Shown here: piece by piece, positions 28,295 to 37,373 of the stretch
Layout of the letters: every line of letters begins with the position of its first letter
Numbering within the stretch: the first letter of the stretch is position 1
From: Muribaculaceae bacterium
Lineage (GTDB): Bacteria; Bacteroidota; Bacteroidia; Bacteroidales; Muribaculaceae
Length of the DNA: 56,978 bases
Assembly: GCA_022509205.1 (NCBI GenBank)
Contig: JAFLTR010000009.1
Location: 1-56,978 of the forward strand
Direction: 5' to 3'
Made by a program: the position numbers and the translations under genes
The notes under the pieces: generated by a model
What the model saw: only the letters and a program-made list of their open reading frames with translations
Databases searched by the model: none
Told to the model about the DNA's origin: nothing

Positions 28295-28597
28295 TTATTT
28301 AATCGGCTGGTGGATACTTACAAGACGGCTGCCATCTGTGAAAACGGCCTCCACTTGTAGCAATGAAATCATGTCGGCAACACCGTCCATAACTTGCTCT
28401 TTGGTGAGCACGTTGGCTGCCTGATGCATAACTTCTTCAACTGTTTTTCCTTCTCTCGCCATCTCGAGTGCAGAGCTTGTGATATAAGCCACCGCCTCCG
28501 GATAGTTGAGCTTCAGACCCTTGTTGAGCCTGCGCTCTGCTATCAGTCCTACTGTCAGCAGAGTCAGTTTGTCTTGTTCTTTCGGGGTAAAATGCAT
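28295..28597 (-). CDS. ureA: Urease gamma subunit
   Basis: The 100-residue small subunit, standard length. It begins [13 protein letters not shown], with [10 protein letters not shown] near residue 30 and the end segment [24 protein letters not shown] matching the usual VQVEATFPDGTKLVTVHxPI pattern. It is the first gene of the urease operon, with a near-ideal promoter 36-66 nt upstream of its ATG. Confidence 0.97.
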   Translation of the reverse strand: MHFTPKEQDKLTLLTVGLIAERRLNKGLKLNYPEAVAYITSSALEMAREGKTVEEVMHQAANVLTKEQVMDGVADMISLLQVEAVFTDGSRLVSIHQPIK

Positions 28598-28632
28598 AAT
28601 AATTTTGTTTTGGTATTAGTTATCTTATTTCT

Positions 28633-28663
28633 CAAAATTACCCCCTTTTTCATAATATCCAAA
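28633..28663 (-). promoter_or_regulatory. Promoter of the urease operon
   Basis: On the minus strand TTTG (28663-28660) is followed by exactly 19 nt and TAATTTTG (28640-28633). This is the full Bacteroidota consensus. Transcription would start near 28626, giving a leader of about 30 nt before ureA. Confidence 0.85.
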
Positions 28664-28932
28664 ATTTTTTCAAATTATTTTTTATATTTTTTTCTGCCCC
28701 CTCTCGGATCTTAATTCAAAAATCCGTCTCATTAAACTAATATTCAAATCTTTCTCCCGTCATGAAAATAATAAATAAATCCCCTCTTTAAATCCTTTTA
28801 TACAAAAATTTCATACAGAAAGACATCCCGATATTCCCATCGACGGAATATGCGTTCACGTATAGATTCCCCACATCAACTTAATTTTGAAAAAGGATAC
28901 AGTATCAAGCTGGGTATTAAGGTAACACACTA

Positions 28933-28965
28933 AGAGGGTGAGCCAATTTTTTTGACTCACCCTCT
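28933..28965 (-). terminator. Hairpin terminator of the secreted adhesin operon
   Basis: AGAGGGTGAG and CTCACCCTCT form a perfect 10-bp stem that can extend by CAA/TTG across one mismatch. It lies 22 nt beyond the stop of the minus-strand gene at 28987. No T-run follows on the minus strand, so the call is moderate. Confidence 0.55.
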
Positions 28966-28986
28966 CAATTATGGATTTACGGGATT

Positions 28987-31437
28987 TTATTTTACAAATT
29001 TAAAGGCTTTTGAACCGTTGACAATTACATAGACATCTGAATTCCATGAAGAAATGTCAATGACAACGGAAGAGCCCTTACCATCAAAGACCTTCTGTCC
29101 CTTGAGGGAATATACCTCAACCGGGAAATCGATAGAACACCCGGACACTGTGAGGATATCACCATTACGTACAACTGAGAACTGATCTTGAACAATTGAC
29201 TCAACCCCGGCATCCGGATCTTCAATTGGATCATTCCCGGGTTCAGGATCTTCAGGCTCGGGGATTACATCTTGTTCGGGGTCCTCGTCATCGGGATCCG
29301 GAGTCACTTCGGGTTCGGGAGTTTTACCGTCTACAGTTTGAGTCACGGTCAAGACGAGTGTAGAGGCTCCATCAGTGAAAGTGATGTGTCCGGTTCGCTC
29401 CGTCAAAACATCGGGCAAAGCATCGAAAGAGATCTCAATCTCATCTACCGTATATTCACCCGGCGCACTTGTGACACGTAGCCACCCACAATCAATTTCA
29501 GGAGTGTCGGTTCTTCCGAGGTATGAGAAAATCTCGAAGTTGGTTTTCCCTGCTGCCTTACCAATGGTGATGTTGCCGGAATCATTGGTGAGAGGTGCCA
29601 TCACAGAATGATAAATCTGAGGCATCACATAGAAAGATGTGTGATTTTTCCCTGCAGGGAAATAATCGGCAGCCTCGATCCATTTCTCGTCTTTATACAT
29701 AAGGGCCGTGTTTCCTTCTGCCCGGAAAGGTGCCATTAAGAATGTCACGAGAGTTCGGCCAGTGTCTGACGTGGCTTCTTTATAGCTTGGAATACCGTCT
29801 ATAACAATGAAAAACTCATCATCGACGAAAGGACAATCGGTGAACGGGAATGCTGTGCCGACAGCTTCACCATAAGCATTTTTGGTGTCAAGTTCATAGA
29901 CCGACCACCAGAAAGAGTCAATTTTTTGGTCAGGCAGGCCATCCTTAGAAGAATACAGGTGCACCCCCACGTTGGAAATCTGGTCGACAAGTTCGCCCGC
30001 CTCGGCACGGTCGAAGAAGACATAAGCACCTGTCACCATAACGGGTCTTGAGGGTTTACTGAAACGTTCAGCATATTTAGTAATCTTTACGCTTTCAATT
30101 GTGCTTCCCGGGAAAACACCCCAATTACCCATATCGAAGTTTGTTCCCGCTGTGCCGTCGGAAGTGCGGAGATTGTTAATAACCCCTTCATATTCCACTG
30201 TGAAATCCAGAGTGGCAGAAGACTTACCGTGAGAGTTTTCCACTTCGAGAGCTGCATATTGATTATGCAGGAACATGAAATTCACTTCCGGGTTGGCCTC
30301 CGATGTTTCATACAGTTTGGTGTTATCAGGATCTACCCCGGTGAAAGTCCACTTATGGGAAGATGGGAAACCGTCAGAACCGTCGAAGAATGTAACATTT
30401 GCCAAAGGGGCCACGAGAGGAAGACGATTTGAACTAAGATGGAAAGAAGCCGGCGGAGTTATTTTGGCCACGGGTGCCGTACCCGTCACTGAAATAAATT
30501 TGGAAATAGTCTTAGTGTCGCTATTGCCATTTTTATCGGTGACAGTGAGGGAAACATCGTAGTCGCCGTCGGTGGTATAATAAATCGAGGGATTAACCTC
30601 TGTGGAGGTAGAAGGGGTTGCACCTGGGAAATTCCAGACTCTTGATGTGACGTCACCCGGGGTAATATCCACCAAAGTGATCACTTCGCCTGTGGTAGCA
30701 TCGATATGGTCGATTGAAGCACGTGTGGAGATTCTGATATCATCGATAGCGAAATCGCCGAGATAGCCGCCGGTTTTGAAAATCTCATCACCGGATCCGT
30801 AAGTGTAAAGCAGACGCATTTTCACCTTCTTGCCGGCATATTCCGATAGATCTGCGGATACCGAATGCCACCGGGCCTGTTTCTCGCCTGTTTCATTTCC
30901 GGAATTCCAGAGCACGATATTTTCATCCTGGAAACCATCTGACGAAATTGAAAGCTCAAGCCGGCAACAATCATCAAAGTTCAGACTGTAATAAACATAC
31001 ATTGAAAGCACTGCATTGGCGGGCAGAGTAAGTTCAGGTGATACGGCCCCCGATTTTTCACGATTGTAGACCCTATAGTCTCCTTCTACATAAAGTGAGG
31101 ATTTGTCGGCCGGATTGATTTCGGAGAAATTTTTGTTTTCCACCGACCATGCCACGTGAGTGGTTTTGTCGATGGTCCAACCCTGAAGCCCGTTGTCGAA
31201 ATTATAATTATAGACTTCCTGAAGCGAATCGTCCAGACCGTCTACCGAGAAATTGGCTTTCAGGGAAGAATCTGAAGCATAGAGCGCCGGGCCACTGACC
31301 GTTTTGACGGGCACCGAGGCAATCTCTCCTTTTTTGGGCGCCGAAGGGGAGATCACCTTTAAATGAGGCATGGGAACCTGTGAAAATCCACAGGTTCCAA
31401 TTGCCAAAGCTATAAGTGATATTGCTAATTTCTTCAT
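28987..31437 (-). CDS. Secreted PKD/BACON-domain protein with type IX secretion sorting domain
   Basis: An 816-residue exported protein. A Sec signal peptide occupies residues 1-19 (ending CGFSQ). A jelly-roll domain of the cleaved-adhesin/choice-of-anchor J type follows (NFDNGLQGWT ... residues about 75-240), then a PKD domain (VWNFPGATPS ... DGDYDVSLTVTD, about 245-330). A BACON-like segment (CGWLRVTSAPG ... GHITFTDG) lies near residue 650, then an acidic Pro/Glu/Asp linker and a C-terminal VYSLKGQKVFDG...FKFVK domain typical of type IX substrates. It probably sits on the cell surface or is released; function may be adhesion or glycan binding, with no catalytic motif seen. It overlaps the upstream gene by ATGA (4 nt). 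Confidence 0.72.
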   Translation of the reverse strand: MKKLAISLIALAIGTCGFSQVPMPHLKVISPSAPKKGEIASVPVKTVSGPALYASDSSLKANFSVDGLDDSLQEVYNYNFDNGLQGWTIDKTTHVAWSVENKNFSEINPADKSSLYVEGDYRVYNREKSGAVSPELTLPANAVLSMYVYYSLNFDDCCRLELSISSDGFQDENIVLWNSGNETGEKQARWHSVSADLSEYAGKKVKMRLLYTYGSGDEIFKTGGYLGDFAIDDIRISTRASIDHIDATTGEVITLVDITPGDVTSRVWNFPGATPSTSTEVNPSIYYTTDGDYDVSLTVTDKNGNSDTKTISKFISVTGTAPVAKITPPASFHLSSNRLPLVAPLANVTFFDGSDGFPSSHKWTFTGVDPDNTKLYETSEANPEVNFMFLHNQYAALEVENSHGKSSATLDFTVEYEGVINNLRTSDGTAGTNFDMGNWGVFPGSTIESVKITKYAERFSKPSRPVMVTGAYVFFDRAEAGELVDQISNVGVHLYSSKDGLPDQKIDSFWWSVYELDTKNAYGEAVGTAFPFTDCPFVDDEFFIVIDGIPSYKEATSDTGRTLVTFLMAPFRAEGNTALMYKDEKWIEAADYFPAGKNHTSFYVMPQIYHSVMAPLTNDSGNITIGKAAGKTNFEIFSYLGRTDTPEIDCGWLRVTSAPGEYTVDEIEISFDALPDVLTERTGHITFTDGASTLVLTVTQTVDGKTPEPEVTPDPDDEDPEQDVIPEPEDPEPGNDPIEDPDAGVESIVQDQFSVVRNGDILTVSGCSIDFPVEVYSLKGQKVFDGKGSSVVIDISSWNSDVYVIVNGSKAFKFVK

Positions 31438-34400
31438 TTCTTATTGAATTTTAAGGTAATTACCTTTCCATCTTTATCAATGAAACGTGCGATATAAGGA
31501 GAAGGAGCAAGGCCGGTGACATTCACTTTAGTTGTTGCGGCAACAGCCAAAACTCTCCTTCCGGCCATGGAGAACACCTCGAGTGTACCCTCTTCCGGAA
31601 CATAGATTTCACCCATACGGCTATCGTAAACCAGGTTACCCGCCATGGCGAGACGATGCAGTGTGTCAGAATCCTCTGTCTTAGTCATCTTCAAGGAATA
31701 GAGTTTAACCATGGAGTCTGTGTCGGGTGTTTCAGCTTCGAAACATATACGGGCAACTCCTTGATATTCTTCAGGAAGTTCACAGAAAGATACGATCTCC
31801 TCCTTAGCTGAAGGAAGTTTAAGCTCCTGTATCTTATATCCTTTCACATTCTTCACATTGCTTGCGAGATCTACATCTTTCTCTTTTATTATATATATAT
31901 GGAGAATATGATCGTTTGCAACTGCCGATGGAGCTTCAGCCACGATATCGATTTGTGCAGCAAAAGTGTCGATGACTACCGGAGGACTCATAAGCAATGT
32001 CTCCCCATCTGAAGTGAAGAAATATGCTTCATCTTCCTCATCGTTATATTGCCAGCCTGCAAGTTGCGTTGAAGTTCCATTTACATGCCAGATTTCATTA
32101 TCATTGGCGAAGTCGTGGGCATACTCCATTTCAAACGGATTGCCGAAATAAACCGGATCGGCATCTGCGATTTCACTTCTGAAATCTTCAAAGAGAGCTT
32201 CAACGGAATAAATAAATTTAGCATATACAAAGCCCTCTTCCTCGTCGGTATAGGTGGTTACGGATATCGGCTGCTCTGTCAGCAATACATCATTACGATA
32301 GATGTTATAAGTGACATTTTCTATAGCCAAGCCGTTGATGTCTTCAGAAACTTCTGAGAAAGAAATTAGACGGGAACCATCACTTTGGATAGATGCTGTC
32401 ACGTTGGCGGGAGCCAAAGGAGCTTCCGGTCTGGGAGCAAGTTCTACCAATACTACATCAGCCTGGGTAAGATTGAGTTCCCATGGGTCGGATGTTGCTT
32501 CTACATATCCTATATAATATACCCCATCCTTATCCACCTCAAATTCAACATCAGTTGTGTTAGGGAAGCTTACACTTGTAATTTCCTTTTCATGAAGTTT
32601 ATTCTTCAGCGTTGCTTCATGACTGGGAGCATCTGTAAGATAAATTTCAATATTGGAAGTATATCTTGCGCTATAGCATGTAGCTTTATATTGCACCTTG
32701 TATTTACCGGCAAGAAGTTTTAAGGGAGGAGTCAAAGCCCATGGATGGTTAGACACGAAAGATGTCTTAAGTGATTGGCTTGAAGAGTTGTATTTCCACA
32801 GACCTGTGCCCTCTCCACCATTAGTCATTGTCCATAATTCGAAATCATCTTCGGTAGAGAAATCGGGGCGGTAGGAGTTTTCTTCGGTAACAGCGATAGC
32901 ATCGCCGAGTTGCACTTTATCAGTAACCGCTGCTTCCATTTCCGGATATTGGCTTGCAATAATGGTGTAGAAATACATACCGAGGGAGGCATCATCGGCG
33001 GGATCAATAGCACTTGTAGCCGATATTTCTGAGGCAATCACTTTATTATCGGGCATACGCACCACATTATAAGACACATTTTGGGTGTCAACATAGCCAC
33101 CGTTTTGTCCTACCTCTTCCATAGCATCCCAAGAGATTGTAACGGCTCCGGAAGTTTCATCTTTCACAGCTGAGGCATTAGCGAGGGGTTGCGGGGTGTC
33201 TGTGCCAACCCAAGTTGTGGTAGCCTCAACGGCTGAGGAAGCATTGTCGCCAAGATAGAGCGTGACACTATATTTATAGATACCCGGGGCAGTTACATTA
33301 GAATCGGTATAAGTGTATTCTTCTCCCGGGGTCAGACCTGTCGTGACAGTGGCCAGTTCGCTTCCTCCTCTCTTGATGATAGCCTTATCAATTTTGGAGA
33401 GACTTCCACCTGCGTTATTTTCAGTAGGATTGGTCCATTTTAGAATAACCTTCATTTCCCCACCTTCAGCGGGAGTAGCTGTCAGGTCAACAGCCTCAAG
33501 AGGTGCCACCGGAATTTCCTTTAAACTGATATTATCTACATAAATATCGTTACTGTTTACTGTGCCTTGACAATGGAATCCAAGGTAATACACTCCATCT
33601 TCTTCTACAGAGAAATCGATCTCCTTTGTTGAATCGAAGGTGCTCGATATAGTTTCAGTAAATAATTCCTGATTTAATCCTGCTGCTGTAGCTGCTTTCC
33701 CAATAATCACACGTAGGGGTTTTTCACTACCTGAAGAAGATGAAGAAATCCTGGTTGAGAAACTTAATTTGTAAGCAGCACCTGCTTTCAGATTGATACC
33801 CGGAGAAACAGCATAGGCGTCAGCCGGATTACCCCAATATTGAAGTCTGCTGCTTGAGACACTCCAGTCTCTGGTAGCATCCGGGCCATGGAAGAATGAG
33901 AAGAAATGATTGGAAGTGCTGAAATCCTGAGAATAGGGAAGATCGATAGCACCGCCGAGAGTCACGGCATTGGATGAAGAACCGGCCCAAGCAGTCGAAC
34001 CGTTGTAAATATGGTAGACCTTATAAGTATATGAATTCAGCCCGTTTACATTTCTGTCGTAATAAGGCAGTTCTCCTTTATAAGCTTCTTCTAAAGTTAT
34101 TTCCGAGTCGGAACCGGCTTTACGTGTAATCTTGTATGATATCTCAGAAGGGTCTACATATCCACCATTACTTCCACCGGGGATATCGAAATTAATGGCA
34201 ACTGTGTGATCATCAATGACAGTAGCCACTACATTCGACAAGCTGCCCAAAGATGTGTCTTTCCCAATCCAGTTTGACTGAATTTTTTGAGTGGCGGATG
34301 TGGATGCACCATCGGAGTTGAAAGGAATCACCTGATAATAATATTTTCCGGGTGATGGGATACTATTATCCACGAAAGAGCCTGTTGCACCTTGGTCTCC

Positions 34401-35117
34401 CAAAGGTATGGAGCCGATCAAACATGACGAAAGATCGGAGGGGAAAGAGGAAGAGGTGGATCGGTATATGTTAGCACCCATTTCTCCAATAAATACTCCT
34501 CCCTGATCAGAAGCTGTAGGCCAGGTCCAGGTGAGAGTAGCCTCCATAACTCCTTGTTCTGCCGGAGTGACCGTTAGATTTGTAACAGCTCCCGGATGTA
34601 CCGCCACTTTCTCTAACACAAACTTTTGGAATTTGAAATCTCCATTATAGCCGTCCGAATAGCAATGGATAGCAAAATAATATGTGCCGGCATCCGTGGT
34701 ATTGAAAGTTCCGTCATAATTGTTGTAAAAACTACCTCTGGTTAAACTTTCATTTTTATATATTTGAGTAGAGAGGGCACCTACTGAAGGGGCTGTACCT
34801 CCATTGATAGTGAATTTCTGTTTATCTGAGCTAAATGTGGTAGCATTATAAACATAGGCACTTACTTTATAACAGGCATCCCCTTCAAGTTGAACTCCGG
34901 GAGAGATCAACCAATCGTCAGCCGCTTTAGTCTTATTTTGGTTGTATATGGCATCTTCATCGTCATAATGCCACATATTGTCGCCACCGTCACCATTTGC
35001 ATCGATGACGGTCCAGTTTGCAAATTGATCCGCACTTGGGATGTCTAAAGTAATGGTGTCCGCTATAACTGTAAAGGCATAGCAAACTGCCATTGCAGAA
35101 AGTAAAAATTTCCTCAT
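31434..35117 (-). CDS. Giant secreted cleaved-adhesin/fibronectin III repeat protein with type IX sorting domain
   Basis: A 1227-residue protein with signal peptide 1-19 (cleavage after VIA). It has a repeated layout: jelly-roll domains of the gingipain/HagA cleaved-adhesin type begin near residues 20, 386, 738 and 988. Between them lie fibronectin III-like domains starting with PGAVTNLTVTPAEQG (about 175), PLEAVDLTATPAEGGE (about 538) and PLAPANVTASIQSDG (about 895), plus two further FN3s with the NGGYVD insert. The end (LEVFSMAGRRVLAV ... ITLKFNKK) is a type IX sorting domain. No protease domain is present, so it is a stand-alone adhesin. It is first in a two-gene operon with its own strong promoter. 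Confidence 0.72.
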   Translation of the reverse strand: MRKFLLSAMAVCYAFTVIADTITLDIPSADQFANWTVIDANGDGGDNMWHYDDEDAIYNQNKTKAADDWLISPGVQLEGDACYKVSAYVYNATTFSSDKQKFTINGGTAPSVGALSTQIYKNESLTRGSFYNNYDGTFNTTDAGTYYFAIHCYSDGYNGDFKFQKFVLEKVAVHPGAVTNLTVTPAEQGVMEATLTWTWPTASDQGGVFIGEMGANIYRSTSSSFPSDLSSCLIGSIPLGDQGATGSFVDNSIPSPGKYYYQVIPFNSDGASTSATQKIQSNWIGKDTSLGSLSNVVATVIDDHTVAINFDIPGGSNGGYVDPSEISYKITRKAGSDSEITLEEAYKGELPYYDRNVNGLNSYTYKVYHIYNGSTAWAGSSSNAVTLGGAIDLPYSQDFSTSNHFFSFFHGPDATRDWSVSSSRLQYWGNPADAYAVSPGINLKAGAAYKLSFSTRISSSSSGSEKPLRVIIGKAATAAGLNQELFTETISSTFDSTKEIDFSVEEDGVYYLGFHCQGTVNSNDIYVDNISLKEIPVAPLEAVDLTATPAEGGEMKVILKWTNPTENNAGGSLSKIDKAIIKRGGSELATVTTGLTPGEEYTYTDSNVTAPGIYKYSVTLYLGDNASSAVEATTTWVGTDTPQPLANASAVKDETSGAVTISWDAMEEVGQNGGYVDTQNVSYNVVRMPDNKVIASEISATSAIDPADDASLGMYFYTIIASQYPEMEAAVTDKVQLGDAIAVTEENSYRPDFSTEDDFELWTMTNGGEGTGLWKYNSSSQSLKTSFVSNHPWALTPPLKLLAGKYKVQYKATCYSARYTSNIEIYLTDAPSHEATLKNKLHEKEITSVSFPNTTDVEFEVDKDGVYYIGYVEATSDPWELNLTQADVVLVELAPRPEAPLAPANVTASIQSDGSRLISFSEVSEDINGLAIENVTYNIYRNDVLLTEQPISVTTYTDEEEGFVYAKFIYSVEALFEDFRSEIADADPVYFGNPFEMEYAHDFANDNEIWHVNGTSTQLAGWQYNDEEDEAYFFTSDGETLLMSPPVVIDTFAAQIDIVAEAPSAVANDHILHIYIIKEKDVDLASNVKNVKGYKIQELKLPSAKEEIVSFCELPEEYQGVARICFEAETPDTDSMVKLYSLKMTKTEDSDTLHRLAMAGNLVYDSRMGEIYVPEEGTLEVFSMAGRRVLAVAATTKVNVTGLAPSPYIARFIDKDGKVITLKFNKK

Positions 35118-35211
35118 AAGCGTTATGGTTTTTTGAATATGATGAAATGTTAATTAATTGCTATTTATGCAAAAGAAGGTATTGCACTATAGAAAAAACC
35201 GAAATAATTTG

Positions 35212-35243
35212 CAAATTTACATATTTTTGGTTAAAAAGGCAAA
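35212..35243 (-). promoter_or_regulatory. Promoter of the secreted adhesin operon
   Basis: On the minus strand TTTG (35243-35240), 20 nt, TAAATTTG (35219-35212). This is a full consensus match and lies about 95 nt upstream of the ATG at 35117. Confidence 0.8.
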
Positions 35244-35384
35244 TATCGGTCAGAAGTAAAGAAGAATATAGCATTTTGTTGATTTTTGCCAACAGCATCC
35301 TCGCCAAAACAAGACTGAGGCTATCCTGTTTTTTCCTATTTCTGAAGACATAAAAATTTTTATCAAAAACGTAAAAAATTTTTT

Positions 35385-35407
35385 ACTACGCATATTCTTT
35401 GCGTAGT
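35385..35407. repeat. Inverted repeat ACTACGC-N9-GCGTAGT
   Basis: A perfect 7-bp inverted repeat with 9-nt spacer, preceded by two A5-6T5-6 palindromic runs. It could be a protein-binding operator or an RNA hairpin; nothing in the sequence decides which. Confidence 0.5.
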
Positions 35408-35455
35408 GGCATATTTATTTTGCAACGTGAAAGCATAAGTCACACGACATGAATT

Positions 35456-35534
35456 TATATAAACCGATGTCAATTTAAACTAAAAATAATGTATATAAAC
35501 CATAAACCAATATCATGTATATAAACCGATGTCA
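35456..35534. repeat. Three direct repeats TATATAAACC(GATGTCA)
   Basis: Copies at 35456-35472 and 35518-35534 are identical over 17 nt (TATATAAACCGATGTCA). A shorter copy at 35492-35501 shares TATATAAACC. Starts are 36 and 26 nt apart. The array ends about 100 nt before the ATPase -7 box and may be an operator array. Confidence 0.65.
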
Positions 35535-35631
35535 GGTGACAATGCCGGGGAAACCCAAACAAAAAAATCATCCACATCAACAAAAAATCAAAAAGAAAAA
35601 AGCTGTATCGGCAAATGAGACACCTGTAATC

Positions 35632-35639
35632 TAAATTTG
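35632..35639 (+). promoter_or_regulatory. -7 box of the AAA+ ATPase gene
   Basis: TAAATTTG is an exact -7 match 33 nt upstream of the ATG. No TTTG is found 19-21 nt further upstream, so activation through the direct repeats upstream is possible. Confidence 0.5.
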
Positions 35640-35671
35640 CAGCGTAAACACAAAACCAAATCCTTATTGCT

Positions 35672-37372
35672 ATGAGAAGATTGAGTTCAGATGACGAAAA
35701 AACTAAAAAGAAAAGGAACGTGGCCGTGAAAAACTCTCCCAAATCCATCCTCGAAGCTTTCGAGGGCATCGTGGAACTTGTACACGACTCCCGGCTCAGC
35801 CAGGAATTCTTCAAAAAGGCCGAGCCTTGCATCAGATATGCCTCACGCAAACTGGGTCTGTCAAAAATACAGACCGTATTGCTCGCTATTTTTGTAGACA
35901 AGAGCGAAGACACCCGTATCCGTCAGTCGGAAATCGCTTCTTTCATCGATGTCAGGACTATACGCATACTTCAACTGGCCAATGAAATCGATCACCTCGT
36001 AGACCTTCATTATCTGAAGTCTTCAAAGAGAAGCGACGACCTGACTTACCGCGTGCCACCTCAGGTGCTCACAGCCCTAAGGGAAAACAAACCATACGTC
36101 TACACCCAGCCACCGGTCATTGATATCAATGACTTCTTCGACCTCTTCCGCAAATTCATGAAAGAGAAAGACGAAAATGAGCTCACCTACGAACTTCTCG
36201 AAAAACAGACTTTCGAAGCTCTCGACGAAATCAGCGACTCCCTCTTCGTAAAGAGGTTGAACCGTTACAACATTTCGGAATGCAACAAATTGCTCTTCAT
36301 CTATATGGCCCATCTCTATGTTGAAAACCGAGATGACAATATCCAGTTTCACGACATCGAGAATATCTACGACGACGATGAGATACCAAGCTGGGTAAAG
36401 CGTTCACTACGCGACCGCACCAACGAACTCTTCTGCAAAAATATGATCGAAAACGTCAACGAAGACGGTATGGCTCGTAGCGACGCTTTCAAACTGACAG
36501 AAAACATAAAGGAGGAACTCCTGGAGGAGCTGAAAATCTCCTCTGTCGGTCGTGGCGAGAAAGATCTGATCAAGCATATATCCCTCACCGGGAAAACCCT
36601 TATTTATAACGCCACGGAGCAATCACAAATCTCCGAACTCTCCTCAATCCTTTCAGACAAAAGATTTAAGGAGGTGCAGAAACGCCTGAAAGATAACGGA
36701 ATGAGAGAAGGGTTCTGTTGTCTGTTTTACGGACAACCGGGGACAGGCAAGACAGAAACAGTCTATCAGCTTGCCTTGCAGACCGGGAGAGATATCCTGA
36801 GGGTTGATGTAGATAAGGTGAAGAGTTGCTGGGTAGGGGAAAGTGAGAAGAATATCAAAGGTCTGTTCGACCGCTACCGCAATATCTGCAGGGAGAGAGT
36901 CAAAAACGGGCAATTGGCCCCGATACTTCTCTTCAATGAGGCCGACGCTGTGCTCGGCGTCAGGATGGAAGGCGCCTCTCGCGCAGTAGACAAAATGGAG
37001 AATTCAATCCAGAATATAATACTTCAGGAGATGGAAACACTGGAGGGGATAATGCTCGCCACCACCAACCTCACCACCAATCTTGACAAAGCTTTCGAGA
37101 GAAGATTCCTTTACAAGGTGAAATTCGAGAAGCCCACCGTTGAATCGCGTGCCGAAATATGGAGAGCCATGTTGCCGGGTCTCAAGAAGAAAGATGCATT
37201 GACTCTGGCAGCCAAATTCGATCTTTCCGGTGGTGAAATCGAAAATGTGGTGAGACGCCATACGGTCAATACCATCCTTTCCGGGGCACGGAAGATCGAC
37301 ATCGAGGCAATCGAAGAGTCGTGCAAACTCGAAAGACTCTCAAACTCCCAACATCGTCCGGTAGGATTCTGA
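35672..37372 (+). CDS. AAA+ ATPase with N-terminal winged-helix-like region
   Basis: A 566-residue cytoplasmic protein of unknown role. Residues about 63-135 (LSKIQTVLLAIFV ... SEIASFIDVRTIRILQLA ... LTYRVPP) look like a winged-helix fold. The C-terminal third is an AAA+ domain with Walker A GQPGTGKT at 354-361, VGESEKNIKGLF near 388, Walker B ILLFNEADAV near 418-427 (Asn replaces the usual Asp before Glu), sensor 1 TTN at 464-466 and an arginine finger pair at 477-478. AAA+ proteins of this kind remodel protein or DNA complexes; the partner is unknown. It stands alone, convergent with lpxB, the two stops being 1 nt apart. Confidence 0.8.
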   Translation: MRRLSSDDEKTKKKRNVAVKNSPKSILEAFEGIVELVHDSRLSQEFFKKAEPCIRYASRKLGLSKIQTVLLAIFVDKSEDTRIRQSEIASFIDVRTIRILQLANEIDHLVDLHYLKSSKRSDDLTYRVPPQVLTALRENKPYVYTQPPVIDINDFFDLFRKFMKEKDENELTYELLEKQTFEALDEISDSLFVKRLNRYNISECNKLLFIYMAHLYVENRDDNIQFHDIENIYDDDEIPSWVKRSLRDRTNELFCKNMIENVNEDGMARSDAFKLTENIKEELLEELKISSVGRGEKDLIKHISLTGKTLIYNATEQSQISELSSILSDKRFKEVQKRLKDNGMREGFCCLFYGQPGTGKTETVYQLALQTGRDILRVDVDKVKSCWVGESEKNIKGLFDRYRNICRERVKNGQLAPILLFNEADAVLGVRMEGASRAVDKMENSIQNIILQEMETLEGIMLATTNLTTNLDKAFERRFLYKVKFEKPTVESRAEIWRAMLPGLKKKDALTLAAKFDLSGGEIENVVRRHTVNTILSGARKIDIEAIEESCKLERLSNSQHRPVGF

Positions 37373-37373
37373 T

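Larger units (their letters stand above)
28598..28986. other. Intergenic region between the urease operon and the secreted adhesin pair
   Basis: The 389 nt contain the urease promoter (28633-28663) and, at the other end, a hairpin (28933-28965). A plus-strand -7-like box TAATTTTG sits at 28882-28889 without a -33 partner, so a short plus-strand RNA cannot be excluded. The AT-rich middle shows no gene. Confidence 0.5.
35118..35671. other. Divergent intergenic region with inverted and direct repeats
   Basis: These 554 nt separate the minus-strand adhesin operon from the plus-strand AAA+ ATPase gene. They hold the adhesin promoter (35212-35243), an inverted repeat ACTACGC/GCGTAGT (35385-35407), three TATATAAACC direct repeats (35456, 35492, 35518) and a -7 box for the ATPase (35632-35639). 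The short open frames within it have no recognisable features and look spurious. Confidence 0.55.

Noticed and set aside
28882-28965. Small plus-strand RNA ending at the 28933-28965 hairpin
   Set aside because: Only a -7 box is present, without -33, and no T-run follows; the hairpin fits better as the end of the minus-strand adhesin operon.
35147-35353. 68-residue plus-strand open frame in the divergent intergenic region
   Set aside because: It overlaps the adhesin promoter, is AT-driven in composition and has no recognisable domain.
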